From an uncultured Allomuricauda sp. (GTDB lineage: Bacteria > Bacteroidota > Bacteroidia > Flavobacteriales > Flavobacteriaceae): DNA of 64,000 nucleotides. A model generated the notes under the pieces. That model saw only the letters and a program-made list of their open reading frames with translations, ran no database searches and was not told where the DNA came from. The stretch spans positions 1-64,000 of the forward strand of contig NZ_CANLYK010000006.1 of NCBI RefSeq assembly GCF_947495325.1, read 5' to 3'. Shown here piece by piece: positions 19,226 to 26,481 of the stretch. Each line of letters starts with the position of its first letter. Positions within the stretch are counted from its first letter, which is position 1. The position numbers and the translations under genes are program-made.

Positions 19226-19297
19226 AGCCAATGACGAGATTTGAACTCGTGACCTCTTCCTTACCAAGGAAACGCTCTACCCCTGAGCTACACCGGC
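19226..19297 (-). tRNA. tRNA-Thr (GGT)
   Basis: A 72-nt cloverleaf with acceptor GCCGGTG/CATTGGC, including two G-T pairs. The anticodon loop TTGGTAA gives GGT. It is the tRNA nearest tuf. Confidence 0.96.
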
Positions 19298-19376
19298 GTA
19301 AAGTGTTGAATCAACTACTTTAAAATAGTTCTCCCATAATTGGAAGAGATTCTTGCTTTCGCAAGGATGACTTTTG

Positions 19377-19449
19377 AGCGGGAGACCGGGTTCGAACCGG
19401 CGACATTCAGCTTGGAAGGCTGACGCTCTACCAACTGAGCTACTCCCGC
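19377..19449 (-). tRNA. tRNA-Gly (TCC)
   Basis: A 73-nt cloverleaf with acceptor GCGGGAG/CTCCCGC. The anticodon stem TCAGC/GCTGA encloses CTTCCAA, anticodon TCC. The T-loop GTTCGAA is present. Confidence 0.97.
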
Positions 19450-19530
19450 ATTTTTTTGGGTCTTACCCCAAATACTTTCAACATTTCAAAAAAACCAAAT
19501 CCTCCAGCTACTATTTAAAGTAACTTTAGT

Positions 19531-19612
<82 letters not shown>

Positions 19613-19633
19613 CCTTATTTTCAGTAACTTACG

Positions 19634-19707
19634 AGCCGATGGAGGGACTCGAACCCACGACCTGCTGATTACAAATCAGCTGCTCTAGCCAGCTGAGCTA
19701 CATCGGC
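19634..19707 (-). tRNA. tRNA-Thr (TGT)
   Basis: A 74-nt cloverleaf with acceptor GCCGATG/CATCGGC. The anticodon stem GCTGA/TCAGC encloses TTTGTAA, anticodon TGT. It is the first gene of the tRNA-tuf transcript. Confidence 0.97.
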
Positions 19708-19728
19708 ATTTTACTGCCTTTTCAACAT

Positions 19729-19756
19729 AAAAAAAGCCCGCTATTTCTAACGGACT
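19729..19756 (-). terminator. hpf terminator
   Basis: On the minus strand AGTCCGTTA, a GAAA loop and TAGCGGGCT form a 9-bp stem that uses two G-U pairs, followed by TTTTTTTATG. It ends transcription about 50 bp after the hpf stop and just before tRNA-Thr. Confidence 0.85.
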
Positions 19757-19757
19757 G

Positions 19758-19787
19758 CAAATGTATATATTTATTTATTTAATCAAA
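19758..19787 (-). promoter_or_regulatory. Promoter of the tRNA-tuf operon
   Basis: On the minus strand TTTG (19784-19787), 18 nt, then TACATTTG (19758-19765) matches the Bacteroidota consensus. The predicted start near 19751 lies inside the 5' arm of the hpf terminator, so transcripts made here lack part of that arm and should not form the hairpin. Confidence 0.75.
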
Positions 19788-19808
19788 ATAATTTTGCAAA
19801 AATTTTAA

Positions 19809-20111
19809 TTAAGCTTTTGCCCTTAATTTTTCTTTCTTTTTTACTAATTTTCTTTCTAAGGAACTACATGCAGAATCAACTGCTTCTTCAAAAGATTTAC
19901 ATTGTTTTTTTACAATGAGCTGATCTCTGGGAACCAATAATTTAATTTCAACTATCTTATTTTCTTTCGCACTGGTATTTTCAACTTTTAAATAGACATC
20001 TGAACTTATCACCTTATCATAGAACAATTCCAATTTATCCATTCGTTTTTGGATAAACTCCATGAGTTTTCCATCAGCTACAAAATTTACCGACTGCGCA
20101 TTTACTTTCAT
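19809..20111 (-). CDS. hpf: Ribosome hibernation-promoting factor, HPF/RaiA family (short form)
   Basis: A 100-residue protein that binds the decoding region of idle ribosomes. It shows the fold signature of alternating strands and helices: MKVNAQSVNFVADGKLMEFIQKRMDKLELFYD, then VYLKVENTS and SFEEAVDSACSSLERKLVKKKEK with its basic C-terminus. It lacks the C-terminal dimerisation domain of long HPF. It follows xerC by 58 bp and has its own terminator. Confidence 0.9.
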   Translation of the reverse strand: MKVNAQSVNFVADGKLMEFIQKRMDKLELFYDKVISSDVYLKVENTSAKENKIVEIKLLVPRDQLIVKKQCKSFEEAVDSACSSLERKLVKKKEKLRAKA

Positions 20112-20169
20112 AAGATTTAGTTTTTAATGCTACCCGTTGGCAGCTAGGTTAAACAATACAAGAAATTTG

Positions 20170-21060
20170 TTATTCCTTGTTCCTGGGGTGGGCCTTTTGA
20201 TGTACTTTCTTAAGCTCGGCTATACTATTGTGCGTATACACTTGAGTGGATGCCAAACTTGAATGACCCAATAATTCCTTAACGGAATTTAAATCCGCCC
20301 CCCTATTGAGCAGATGTGTTGCAAAGGTATGCCGCAATATATGTGGACTCTTTTTTACCTTGGGGGACACCAAACTAAAGTACTTATTTATGGTGCGATA
20401 TACAAGCGTTTCATAAACTTTAAGACCTCCCATGGTCAAAAATAGGTGTGTGGAATCTATGATTTTTTCCTGTCTGGACCGAAGCTTCAGATATTCTTGA
20501 AGTAGCAAGACGGTTGAGGGAATGAGCGGAAGAATCCGTTCCTTATTTCTTTTTCCCAATACTTTAAGTGTACTTCTTCCACTATCAAAATCATTTAATT
20601 TTAAATTGACCAATTCAGCTCTTCGCATCCCTGTAGTATACAGCAATTCTATAATGAGCCTATCTCTTACTCCTTCAAAATCATCATTAAATGGAATTTC
20701 TGATATAATTTTCTGCATTTCCATTTCCGAAAATGGCACCTCTATTTTCTTATTGGTCTTTAGGGCTTTATGTTTGGACAATGGCGAAGCATTGATTTGA
20801 CCTATTTTCTGCAAAAATTTATAGTAGGCCCTTAATGAAGATATTTTCCTGTTGATTGTCCTGTTTGAGACTTTTTTATTGACCAAACAAACTATCCAAC
20901 TTCGGACCAGCGTATACTCAACCTGATCAATAGATGGCTCACTATAATCCTTAAGACAAAAATTGGAAAACTCAATAATATCCTTTTCATACGCATTTAT
21001 TGTATGCTGCGAATAGTTTTTCTCCAACCTTAAATAGGAAATGAAAGCAGTTACGGACAT
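20170..21060 (-). CDS. xerC: Tyrosine recombinase XerC/XerD family
   Basis: Site-specific recombinase of 296 residues, the usual size for chromosome-dimer resolution enzymes. The SAM-like core-binding domain (about 1-85) is followed by the catalytic domain. Visible catalytic residues are Arg in TTGMRRAELVNL, the HILRHTFATHLL box (H-x-x-R), LGHSSLASTQVYTH with the final His, and the nucleophile Tyr in QVYTH. It lies between rpsU and hpf, not next to an integration scar, so a housekeeping role is likelier than a mobile one. Confidence 0.88.
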   Translation of the reverse strand: MSVTAFISYLRLEKNYSQHTINAYEKDIIEFSNFCLKDYSEPSIDQVEYTLVRSWIVCLVNKKVSNRTINRKISSLRAYYKFLQKIGQINASPLSKHKALKTNKKIEVPFSEMEMQKIISEIPFNDDFEGVRDRLIIELLYTTGMRRAELVNLKLNDFDSGRSTLKVLGKRNKERILPLIPSTVLLLQEYLKLRSRQEKIIDSTHLFLTMGGLKVYETLVYRTINKYFSLVSPKVKKSPHILRHTFATHLLNRGADLNSVKELLGHSSLASTQVYTHNSIAELKKVHQKAHPRNKE

Positions 21061-21100
21061 TATTCAAAGTTACCGAAATCTACAATACGGAATCATAAAC

Positions 21101-21139
21101 AAAAAAATCCCGTTCCAAATAAATTTGAAACGGGATTTT
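21101..21139 (-). terminator. rpsU terminator
   Basis: On the minus strand AAAATCCCGTTTCAAAT pairs with ATTTGGAACGGGATTTT, with one wobble pair, and runs into TTTTTTTG. It separates rpsU from xerC. Confidence 0.9.
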
Positions 21140-21157
21140 ACTATTTTGGCAAGAACC

Positions 21158-21352
21158 TTAAATTTCTTCTTGGTCTCTTAGTCCTTGTATATATTCAGCT
21201 TTTTGAATTTCAGCTCTTCGTTTTACGGAAGGTTTGGTAAACTGCTGTCTTTTTCTTAACTGACGCATAGTGCCTGTCTTATCAAACTTACGCTTAAAAC
21301 GCTTTAAAGCTCTATCGATGTTTTCTCCTTCTTTTACTGGTATTATTAACAT
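21158..21352 (-). CDS. rpsU: 30S ribosomal protein bS21
   Basis: A basic 64-residue protein with the family signature MLIIPVKEGENIDRALKRFKRKFDKTG and the Arg-rich tail. In Bacteroidota, bS21 together with bS18 and bS6 covers the 16S rRNA 3' end and hides the anti-SD. It is the only gene in this window with a full SD sequence in front of it, which fits feedback control by its own product. It has its own promoter region and terminator. Confidence 0.97.
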   Translation of the reverse strand: MLIIPVKEGENIDRALKRFKRKFDKTGTMRQLRKRQQFTKPSVKRRAEIQKAEYIQGLRDQEEI

Positions 21353-21360
21353 TGGCTACA

Positions 21361-21418
21361 ACCTCCTTTCTTTAAAATGATACCCCGTATTGAACGGGGC
21401 TGCAAATATACAAATGTA
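21361..21418 (-). promoter_or_regulatory. rpsU leader: promoters, hairpin and strong Shine-Dalgarno
   Basis: On the minus strand two TAnnTTTG elements follow one another, TACATTTG (21411-21418) and TATATTTG (21403-21410). A CCCCGT/ACGGGG hairpin lies at 21383-21399. GAAAGGAGGT at 21361-21370 leaves 8 nt to the ATG. The GGAGGT is a perfect match to the anti-SD core. I see no clear -33 TTG. Confidence 0.8.
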
Positions 21419-21468
21419 TTCTTTTTAGAAAAGATTTATTTTAAAAATTTTCTACACATTTTAATTCC

Positions 21469-22638
21469 CTACTTACTAGGGGGTCTGTAATCTTTTTTAT
21501 CAATTACTATTTTGGCTATGATTTCCTTTAAGATTTCAGAAGTTCCGCCTCCAATTGGACCTAACCTACTATCCCGAAACATGCGGGCCATTGGGTAATC
21601 TTCCATATAGCCATAACCACCTAAAAATTGAAGACAGTTGTAAATTACTTCATCGGCCATCTTGGTCGACTTCAGTTTTGAAATAGTAGCTTCTCGAACC
21701 ACATACTCTCCCCTTTCCATTTTAGATACTACCCCATAGTTATATTGTTTGCAAAGGTCCATATCGGCATGCAAGTCTACAAAACGATGGCGTAAGGCTT
21801 GATATTGATCTATGGACTTGCCAAAAGCCGTTCTCTCCGACATATATTGAATTGCATAATCCAAAGCCCATTCTGCCCTTGCATGAGCATTGACACCCAT
21901 AACCAAACGTTCCAATGCAAATGCCTCCATAATAAAGGTGAACCCTTTTCCTTCTTCACCCATTAAATTAGCCACGGGAACCTCTACATTGTCAAACGCC
22001 AATTCTGCCGTATCTGAAGCCCTCCAACCTAATTTATTTAATTTATTAGCAGAAACACCAGGACTTTTTAAATCTACAATGAATAGACTTATACCCTTGT
22101 TTCCAACAGTTGGGTCAGTTTTGGCAGCTAAAATGATATAGTCTCCATAGACTCCATTTGTTATGAAGGTTTTTGATCCATTTACTATGTACGAATCGCC
22201 TTTTCGAGTTGCCGTGGTTCGCATACCTGCAACATCACTTCCGCCAAAAGGTTCCGTGACCCCTAAACACCCTATTTTATCACCAAGTACGCTGGGGATT
22301 AAATATGCCTTCTTTTGGGTCTCATTACCATTTTTATTTAAATGGGTCATTGCCAAATACACATGTGCCCAAATAGCGGCAGCAAAACCTCCTGAATTTA
22401 TCTTTTGTAATTCTTCAAGTAAAATTACCGTATAAAAAAGATCAAGTCCCAAGCCTTCCTCTGTTTCTGGCGTTGCCAGTCCAAAGTAGCCCATGTCTCC
22501 AAATTTTTTCCAAATAAATCGATCTATGGTACCGGTTTCTTCCCATTTTTCTATGTGTGGGACCACCTCTTTTTGTAAAAATTCTTTTAGGCTATGCCTA
22601 AAAAGTTGATGTTCTTCAGTGAAGTACATACTGTTCAT
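21469..22638 (-). CDS. Acyl-CoA dehydrogenase
   Basis: FAD enzyme that introduces the alpha-beta double bond into acyl-CoA during beta-oxidation or amino-acid breakdown; 389 residues. Signatures are GCLGVTEPFGGSDVAGMRTTA, the FAD-contact ITNG, and the C-terminal QFLGGYGYMEDYPMARMFRDSR with GGGTSEILKEIIAK. Chain-length preference is not readable. The track's MNSMYF start could be three residues too long (MYFTEEHQ). It is 10 bp after the helix-hairpin-helix gene in the same direction, with no clear functional link. Confidence 0.92.
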   Translation of the reverse strand: MNSMYFTEEHQLFRHSLKEFLQKEVVPHIEKWEETGTIDRFIWKKFGDMGYFGLATPETEEGLGLDLFYTVILLEELQKINSGGFAAAIWAHVYLAMTHLNKNGNETQKKAYLIPSVLGDKIGCLGVTEPFGGSDVAGMRTTATRKGDSYIVNGSKTFITNGVYGDYIILAAKTDPTVGNKGISLFIVDLKSPGVSANKLNKLGWRASDTAELAFDNVEVPVANLMGEEGKGFTFIMEAFALERLVMGVNAHARAEWALDYAIQYMSERTAFGKSIDQYQALRHRFVDLHADMDLCKQYNYGVVSKMERGEYVVREATISKLKSTKMADEVIYNCLQFLGGYGYMEDYPMARMFRDSRLGPIGGGTSEILKEIIAKIVIDKKDYRPPSK

Positions 22639-22648
22639 GGCTATTTTT

Positions 22649-23524
22649 TTAAAGTGACAAATATAGGACTATTCTATCTAGTTTATTAGACGGGAAACCC
22701 TCGATAGAAGTCAACTCATCAAAGGAATTAATTCTTCCATTTAACTCCCTATATTCTAATATTTTGATAGCGACCGAATACGAAATATAAACTAGTTTTG
22801 ATATCTCAGAAGCTGTTGACGTATTTATGTTAATCTTTTTGATTTTTGGCACATTGACTACATTGAACTTTTTTAACGTTCTATCAACCACTTCGGAATC
22901 CAATTCATAGACATCGTACAACTGTTCGCTAACTATAAACCCTCCCAATCTATCCCTAAACTTTACGATGCGGACGGAAAGTTTATCACCTATCCCGTTT
23001 ATAGTCTTCAACTCGTCTGCTGTAGCTAGATTTAAATCCCTGATTTCTTTTACCTTTTTTTCTTCTGATTCATTATTCGAAGTACTCTTGGTAAATTTCG
23101 TTTTCTTCTTTTGAGTCCATTCTGGAAATTTAAAATAGGGAGAAATAATATTTAAAAGTGAATCTGAAACTTTGGTCACATCTTGAAATTGTTCTGCTGA
23201 ATTGACGAACTTTTCCTGTTTTCTGAAGGCAAACAACCGCTCCAATTCTATTGGAGACATTCCCAAAGTATAACCTTTGTAATCTGATATAAAGTTTGGG
23301 TTAAAGGGATATATTTTTATGAAATCTTTCTGGAGGATATTATTTTTAAGACTATCTACCTTAGTCTGTTCCTCCGCATTGACACTTAACCTGGCATAGC
23401 CATCATACGGTTGCGACCTGATTAGAAAATACACACCTTGTAAGATAACTATCAGAAGTAATAAAAAGAAAATCCCATTTCGTTCTTGTTTATTGAACTT
23501 GAAATGGGATTTGAATCTATTCAA
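22649..23524 (-). CDS. Helix-hairpin-helix DNA-binding protein, membrane anchored, TTG start
   Basis: The 291-residue product has a basic N-terminus, one TM segment (GIFFLLLLIVILQGVYFL, about 18-35) and at least two ComEA-like helix-hairpin-helix motifs: LNLATADELKTINGIGDKLSVRIVKFRD (about 167-195) and ININTSTASEISKLVYISYSVAIKILEYR (about 231-260). It presumably binds DNA outside the inner membrane; a role in DNA uptake is an analogy with ComEA, not proven. TTG at 23524 is forced: the codon before it is TAA and the next Met is far inside. It starts 9 bp after the symporter stop. Confidence 0.8.
   Translation of the reverse strand: MNRFKSHFKFNKQERNGIFFLLLLIVILQGVYFLIRSQPYDGYARLSVNAEEQTKVDSLKNNILQKDFIKIYPFNPNFISDYKGYTLGMSPIELERLFAFRKQEKFVNSAEQFQDVTKVSDSLLNIISPYFKFPEWTQKKKTKFTKSTSNNESEEKKVKEIRDLNLATADELKTINGIGDKLSVRIVKFRDRLGGFIVSEQLYDVYELDSEVVDRTLKKFNVVNVPKIKKININTSTASEISKLVYISYSVAIKILEYRELNGRINSFDELTSIEGFPSNKLDRIVLYLSL
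23462..23512 (-). terminator. Terminator-like hairpin inside the start of the HHH gene
   Basis: GAAATGGGATTT (23501-23512) and AAATCCCATTTC (23470-23481) are perfect 12-bp arms around a 19-nt loop. On the minus strand the second arm is followed by TCTTTTTAT. The structure lies 21 bp past the symporter stop but inside codons 5-18 of the next gene. Confidence 0.6.
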
Positions 23525-23532
23525 TTAATTTA

Positions 23533-25149
23533 TTATTTGCTTTTAACAAAATTCTTTATATCCGTAAGATACTTGTCCATTTCCTCTCGCACCTTTGGAA
23601 ACAAAAATAGAAGTCCAATCATATTTGGGAACACCAAGGCTAAAATCATTGCATCAGAGAATTTAATGACGGCATCAAGTGTCGCAGCTGCTCCAATTAC
23701 AACAAATAATAGGAACAACACTTTATAAACAATATCCGCTGTTCTACCTCTTCCAAAAAGATACTTCCAGGATTGCAGCCCATAATATGACCAGGATATC
23801 ATCGTTGAAAATGCAAAAAGAATGATTGCAATTGTCAAAACATATCTAAACCCTGGTATTACGGAATCATAGGCCATTGATGTTAGATCAACACCACCAA
23901 CATAAGTTCCCGACTCATTTAACAAAACTGTACTTCCCACTGCATTTCCATAATCAAAAGCTCCAACATCCATGTTAAAAAAGATGATAACCAAGGCGGT
24001 CATGGTATATATAACTACAGTATCAATAAATGGTTCCAATAGAGCAACGACTCCTTCACTAGCTGGATATTTTGTCTTTACTGCTGAATGAGCAATTGCA
24101 GCTGAACCCGCACCGGCCTCATTGGAAAATGCGGCTCTCTGAAATCCAACAATTATAACACCTACAATACCTCCCAAACCGGCTTCAGGCGTGAAAGCTC
24201 CCGCAAAAATCATCCCAAATGCATCTCCTATAAACTTGATATTAGCGAAAATAATCACCAATGAAGCGAGCACATAAACTCCTGCCATAAATGGAACTAT
24301 TTTTTCCGTAACACTGGCTATCTTCTTAATACCACCAATTATAACGATACCAACAAGCACGGCCAGAATAATACCTATGATAACTCCTACTGCCCCTCCT
24401 TCAAGATTAAGCATGGTAGTTAGCTGAACGGCAGCTTGATTTGACTGAAATGCATTTCCGCCACCAAAGGAAGCTCCAACACAAAGAATAGCAAAAATTA
24501 CAGCTAGTACTTTTCCCAATCCTTTAAAACCTCTCTCTTTAAGTCCTTTTGACAAATAATACATTGGTCCTCCGTATACAGTCCCATCCGGTCCTACATC
24601 CCTATATTTTACTCCCAGGGTACATTCCACAAATTTTGTCGACATACCTATTAGACCACAGACAATCATCCAAAATGTGGCTCCAGGTCCACCAAGAGCA
24701 ATTGCAACAGCTACTCCAGCAATATTTCCCAAACCTACTGTACCTGAAACTGCAGTAGCCAAGGCTTGAAAGTGACTTACTTCTCCTTCTTTGCTTTCAT
24801 CTTTAATGGTACCTGGAATATCTCCATCAACAACATTTATTTCGGTTTTTTCAACACTATGGTGATCTAATTCATCGTACTTACCCCTTACTGTGTTGAT
24901 CGCAAGTGAAAATTTTGTGATATTGGGAAACTTAAATGCTATTGTAAAGAACGTAGCTCCCAGAATTAATAGGATAAGTACTACGGGCATATTATATTCA
25001 CCTATAGGTATTGTTGTTAAAACAAAGCCCTCCCACCAGGTTGCAAAAGGCATAAAGGCATCGTTTACTTTTTCATCCAAACCTTTTTCTTGGGCGTTAC
25101 TTAAAAATGGAAATAAAAGTGAAATAATCGCAAGAAGTCTATACTTCAT
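23533..25149 (-). CDS. Sodium:alanine symporter, AGCS family
   Basis: Membrane transporter of 538 residues that imports alanine or glycine with Na+. Family marks are HFQALATAVSGTVGLGNIAGVA, GGPGATFWM and FQRAAFSNEAGAGSAAIAHSA. About eleven hydrophobic segments are visible. The N-terminus MKYRLLAIISLLFPFLSNAQ looks like a cleavable signal peptide ahead of the first TM, and a hydrophilic stretch of about 45 residues (HHSVEKTEINVVDGDIPG region) follows TM1. These extras are longer than in classic AGCS proteins. Confidence 0.92.
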   Translation of the reverse strand: MKYRLLAIISLLFPFLSNAQEKGLDEKVNDAFMPFATWWEGFVLTTIPIGEYNMPVVLILLILGATFFTIAFKFPNITKFSLAINTVRGKYDELDHHSVEKTEINVVDGDIPGTIKDESKEGEVSHFQALATAVSGTVGLGNIAGVAVAIALGGPGATFWMIVCGLIGMSTKFVECTLGVKYRDVGPDGTVYGGPMYYLSKGLKERGFKGLGKVLAVIFAILCVGASFGGGNAFQSNQAAVQLTTMLNLEGGAVGVIIGIILAVLVGIVIIGGIKKIASVTEKIVPFMAGVYVLASLVIIFANIKFIGDAFGMIFAGAFTPEAGLGGIVGVIIVGFQRAAFSNEAGAGSAAIAHSAVKTKYPASEGVVALLEPFIDTVVIYTMTALVIIFFNMDVGAFDYGNAVGSTVLLNESGTYVGGVDLTSMAYDSVIPGFRYVLTIAIILFAFSTMISWSYYGLQSWKYLFGRGRTADIVYKVLFLLFVVIGAAATLDAVIKFSDAMILALVFPNMIGLLFLFPKVREEMDKYLTDIKNFVKSK

Positions 25150-25235
25150 AATATGTTATTTGGTTGTTTTAATTTGATGTATAGCGGACAATATCCTAAA
25201 AAAATTCAACGCAATCAAATTTAAAAGTTATAAAT

Positions 25236-26243
25236 CTAACCTATCTGAAACATTTGGTTGAGTTTTTTAATCTGTTCGGGTCTGCCCAAAACAATTACTT
25301 TCCCCTTGGGTTCCAATACTAAATCTGCTTCCGGATTAATTATATAGTTTCCATCAGGTTCTATATAACCTATTATGGTACAACCTGTTTTCTGTCGTAA
25401 GTCCAAATCCCTTAATGAATTGCAATCCATTTGATCCGTAAAATCCTCTATCTCCACTTCCTCCAAATTGGTGGTATTTTCACCTTCCACAGATAACTTA
25501 TTAATGAAGGTTACCAAATCTGGCATTACCACCAAAGAAGCCATATAGTCCCCACCTATTTTATCGGGCATGATTACTTTGTTTGCACCTGCAAATTCAA
25601 GTTTTTTCTGACTGGTTATTTGAGACGCCCGGCTAATTATAAAAAGTTTGCTATTTAATTGCCTGGCAGAAAGGACTATAAATAGATTTACGGCATCATC
25701 TGGGACGGCAGCTATTAAATATTGTGCTTTTTCAACCCCAGCCTCAATAAGAACTTCATCTTCATTAACATCGCCTTCAACAAAAAGCACCTCATCTTCA
25801 TACCGTTCAATCACTTCTTTGCTCTTTTCAATCACCACAAACGATTTGTTGTAAGCTTTCAGTTTTTCGGCAGCTTGTTGTCCATTTCTTCCATATCCGC
25901 AGACCACTACGTGATTTGTTAAGCTTTTGATCTTATTTTTCACTCTTTTCTTTTTTAAAATTTGAAGTGAATTCCTTCCTAATAAATATTCCGTTATTAC
26001 CGATAGGGCGAAACCAAAAATAAAAACACTGGTAACGATTAAAAATACGGTAAAAATTTTAGCGCTTGGGTCCAAGGGTCTTACTTCGGAAAACCCAACT
26101 GTTGTTACTGTAATAATGGTCATGTAAATGGCCTCGACCCATGTAAAGCCAGAAATCAATTTATATCCTATTACACCAAATGAGAGTACCAACAACATTA
26201 AACTTATTGCCCATACTATTTTTGATCGTAAAAGTCTTATCAT
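25236..26243 (-). CDS. Two-TM potassium channel with TrkA-N (RCK) domain
   Basis: A 335-residue ion channel. TM1 (about 10-31) and TM2 (about 63-85) flank a pore loop with the filter TVTTVGFSEV, a TVGF variant of TVGYGD. The cytosolic part has an RCK Rossmann fold (VVCGYGRNGQQAAEKL, then EGDVNEDEVL) and a TrkA-C-like domain near the end. The closest type is the MthK/GsuK class of ligand-gated K+ channels. It is 2 bp downstream of the PspC gene. Confidence 0.9.
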   Translation of the reverse strand: MIRLLRSKIVWAISLMLLVLSFGVIGYKLISGFTWVEAIYMTIITVTTVGFSEVRPLDPSAKIFTVFLIVTSVFIFGFALSVITEYLLGRNSLQILKKKRVKNKIKSLTNHVVVCGYGRNGQQAAEKLKAYNKSFVVIEKSKEVIERYEDEVLFVEGDVNEDEVLIEAGVEKAQYLIAAVPDDAVNLFIVLSARQLNSKLFIISRASQITSQKKLEFAGANKVIMPDKIGGDYMASLVVMPDLVTFINKLSVEGENTTNLEEVEIEDFTDQMDCNSLRDLDLRQKTGCTIIGYIEPDGNYIINPEADLVLEPKGKVIVLGRPEQIKKLNQMFQIG

Positions 26244-26245
26244 AA

Positions 26246-26473
26246 TTAAAGGTCAAATACTGAAGTTCTTTTAGTGTAGATCAAATCTTTGATCTTTAAC
26301 CAAAATGCAATAAAAAGATAGAGGGCAAAACCAAAGCCCAAGGTTGCAAAAGTTAAATATATAAAGGTTGTTCGTACAACTCTAGCACGTATTCCCAACC
26401 GCTCGGCAATGCGCCCACAGACCTCGAATCCCCTTTTTTGAAAATAATAGAGTGTATTGTAGAACAAACTCAT
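26246..26473 (-). CDS. PspC domain protein
   Basis: A 75-residue protein with one PspC-type unit: FEVCGRIAERLGIRARVVRTTFIYLTFATLGFGFALYLFIAFWL. The helical cytosolic start is followed by one long hydrophobic stretch. Family members take part in envelope stress sensing, but no psp genes are nearby. It lies 8 bp after DUF2851 and 2 bp before the channel gene, so the three probably share a transcript. Confidence 0.75.
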   Translation of the reverse strand: MSLFYNTLYYFQKRGFEVCGRIAERLGIRARVVRTTFIYLTFATLGFGFALYLFIAFWLKIKDLIYTKRTSVFDL

Positions 26474-26481
26474 ATTTAAAA

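Noticed and set aside
20170-21060. Integrase of a mobile island
   Set aside because: Housekeeping size and context (rpsU, hpf), no attachment-site repeat or cargo genes; XerC/D is more likely.
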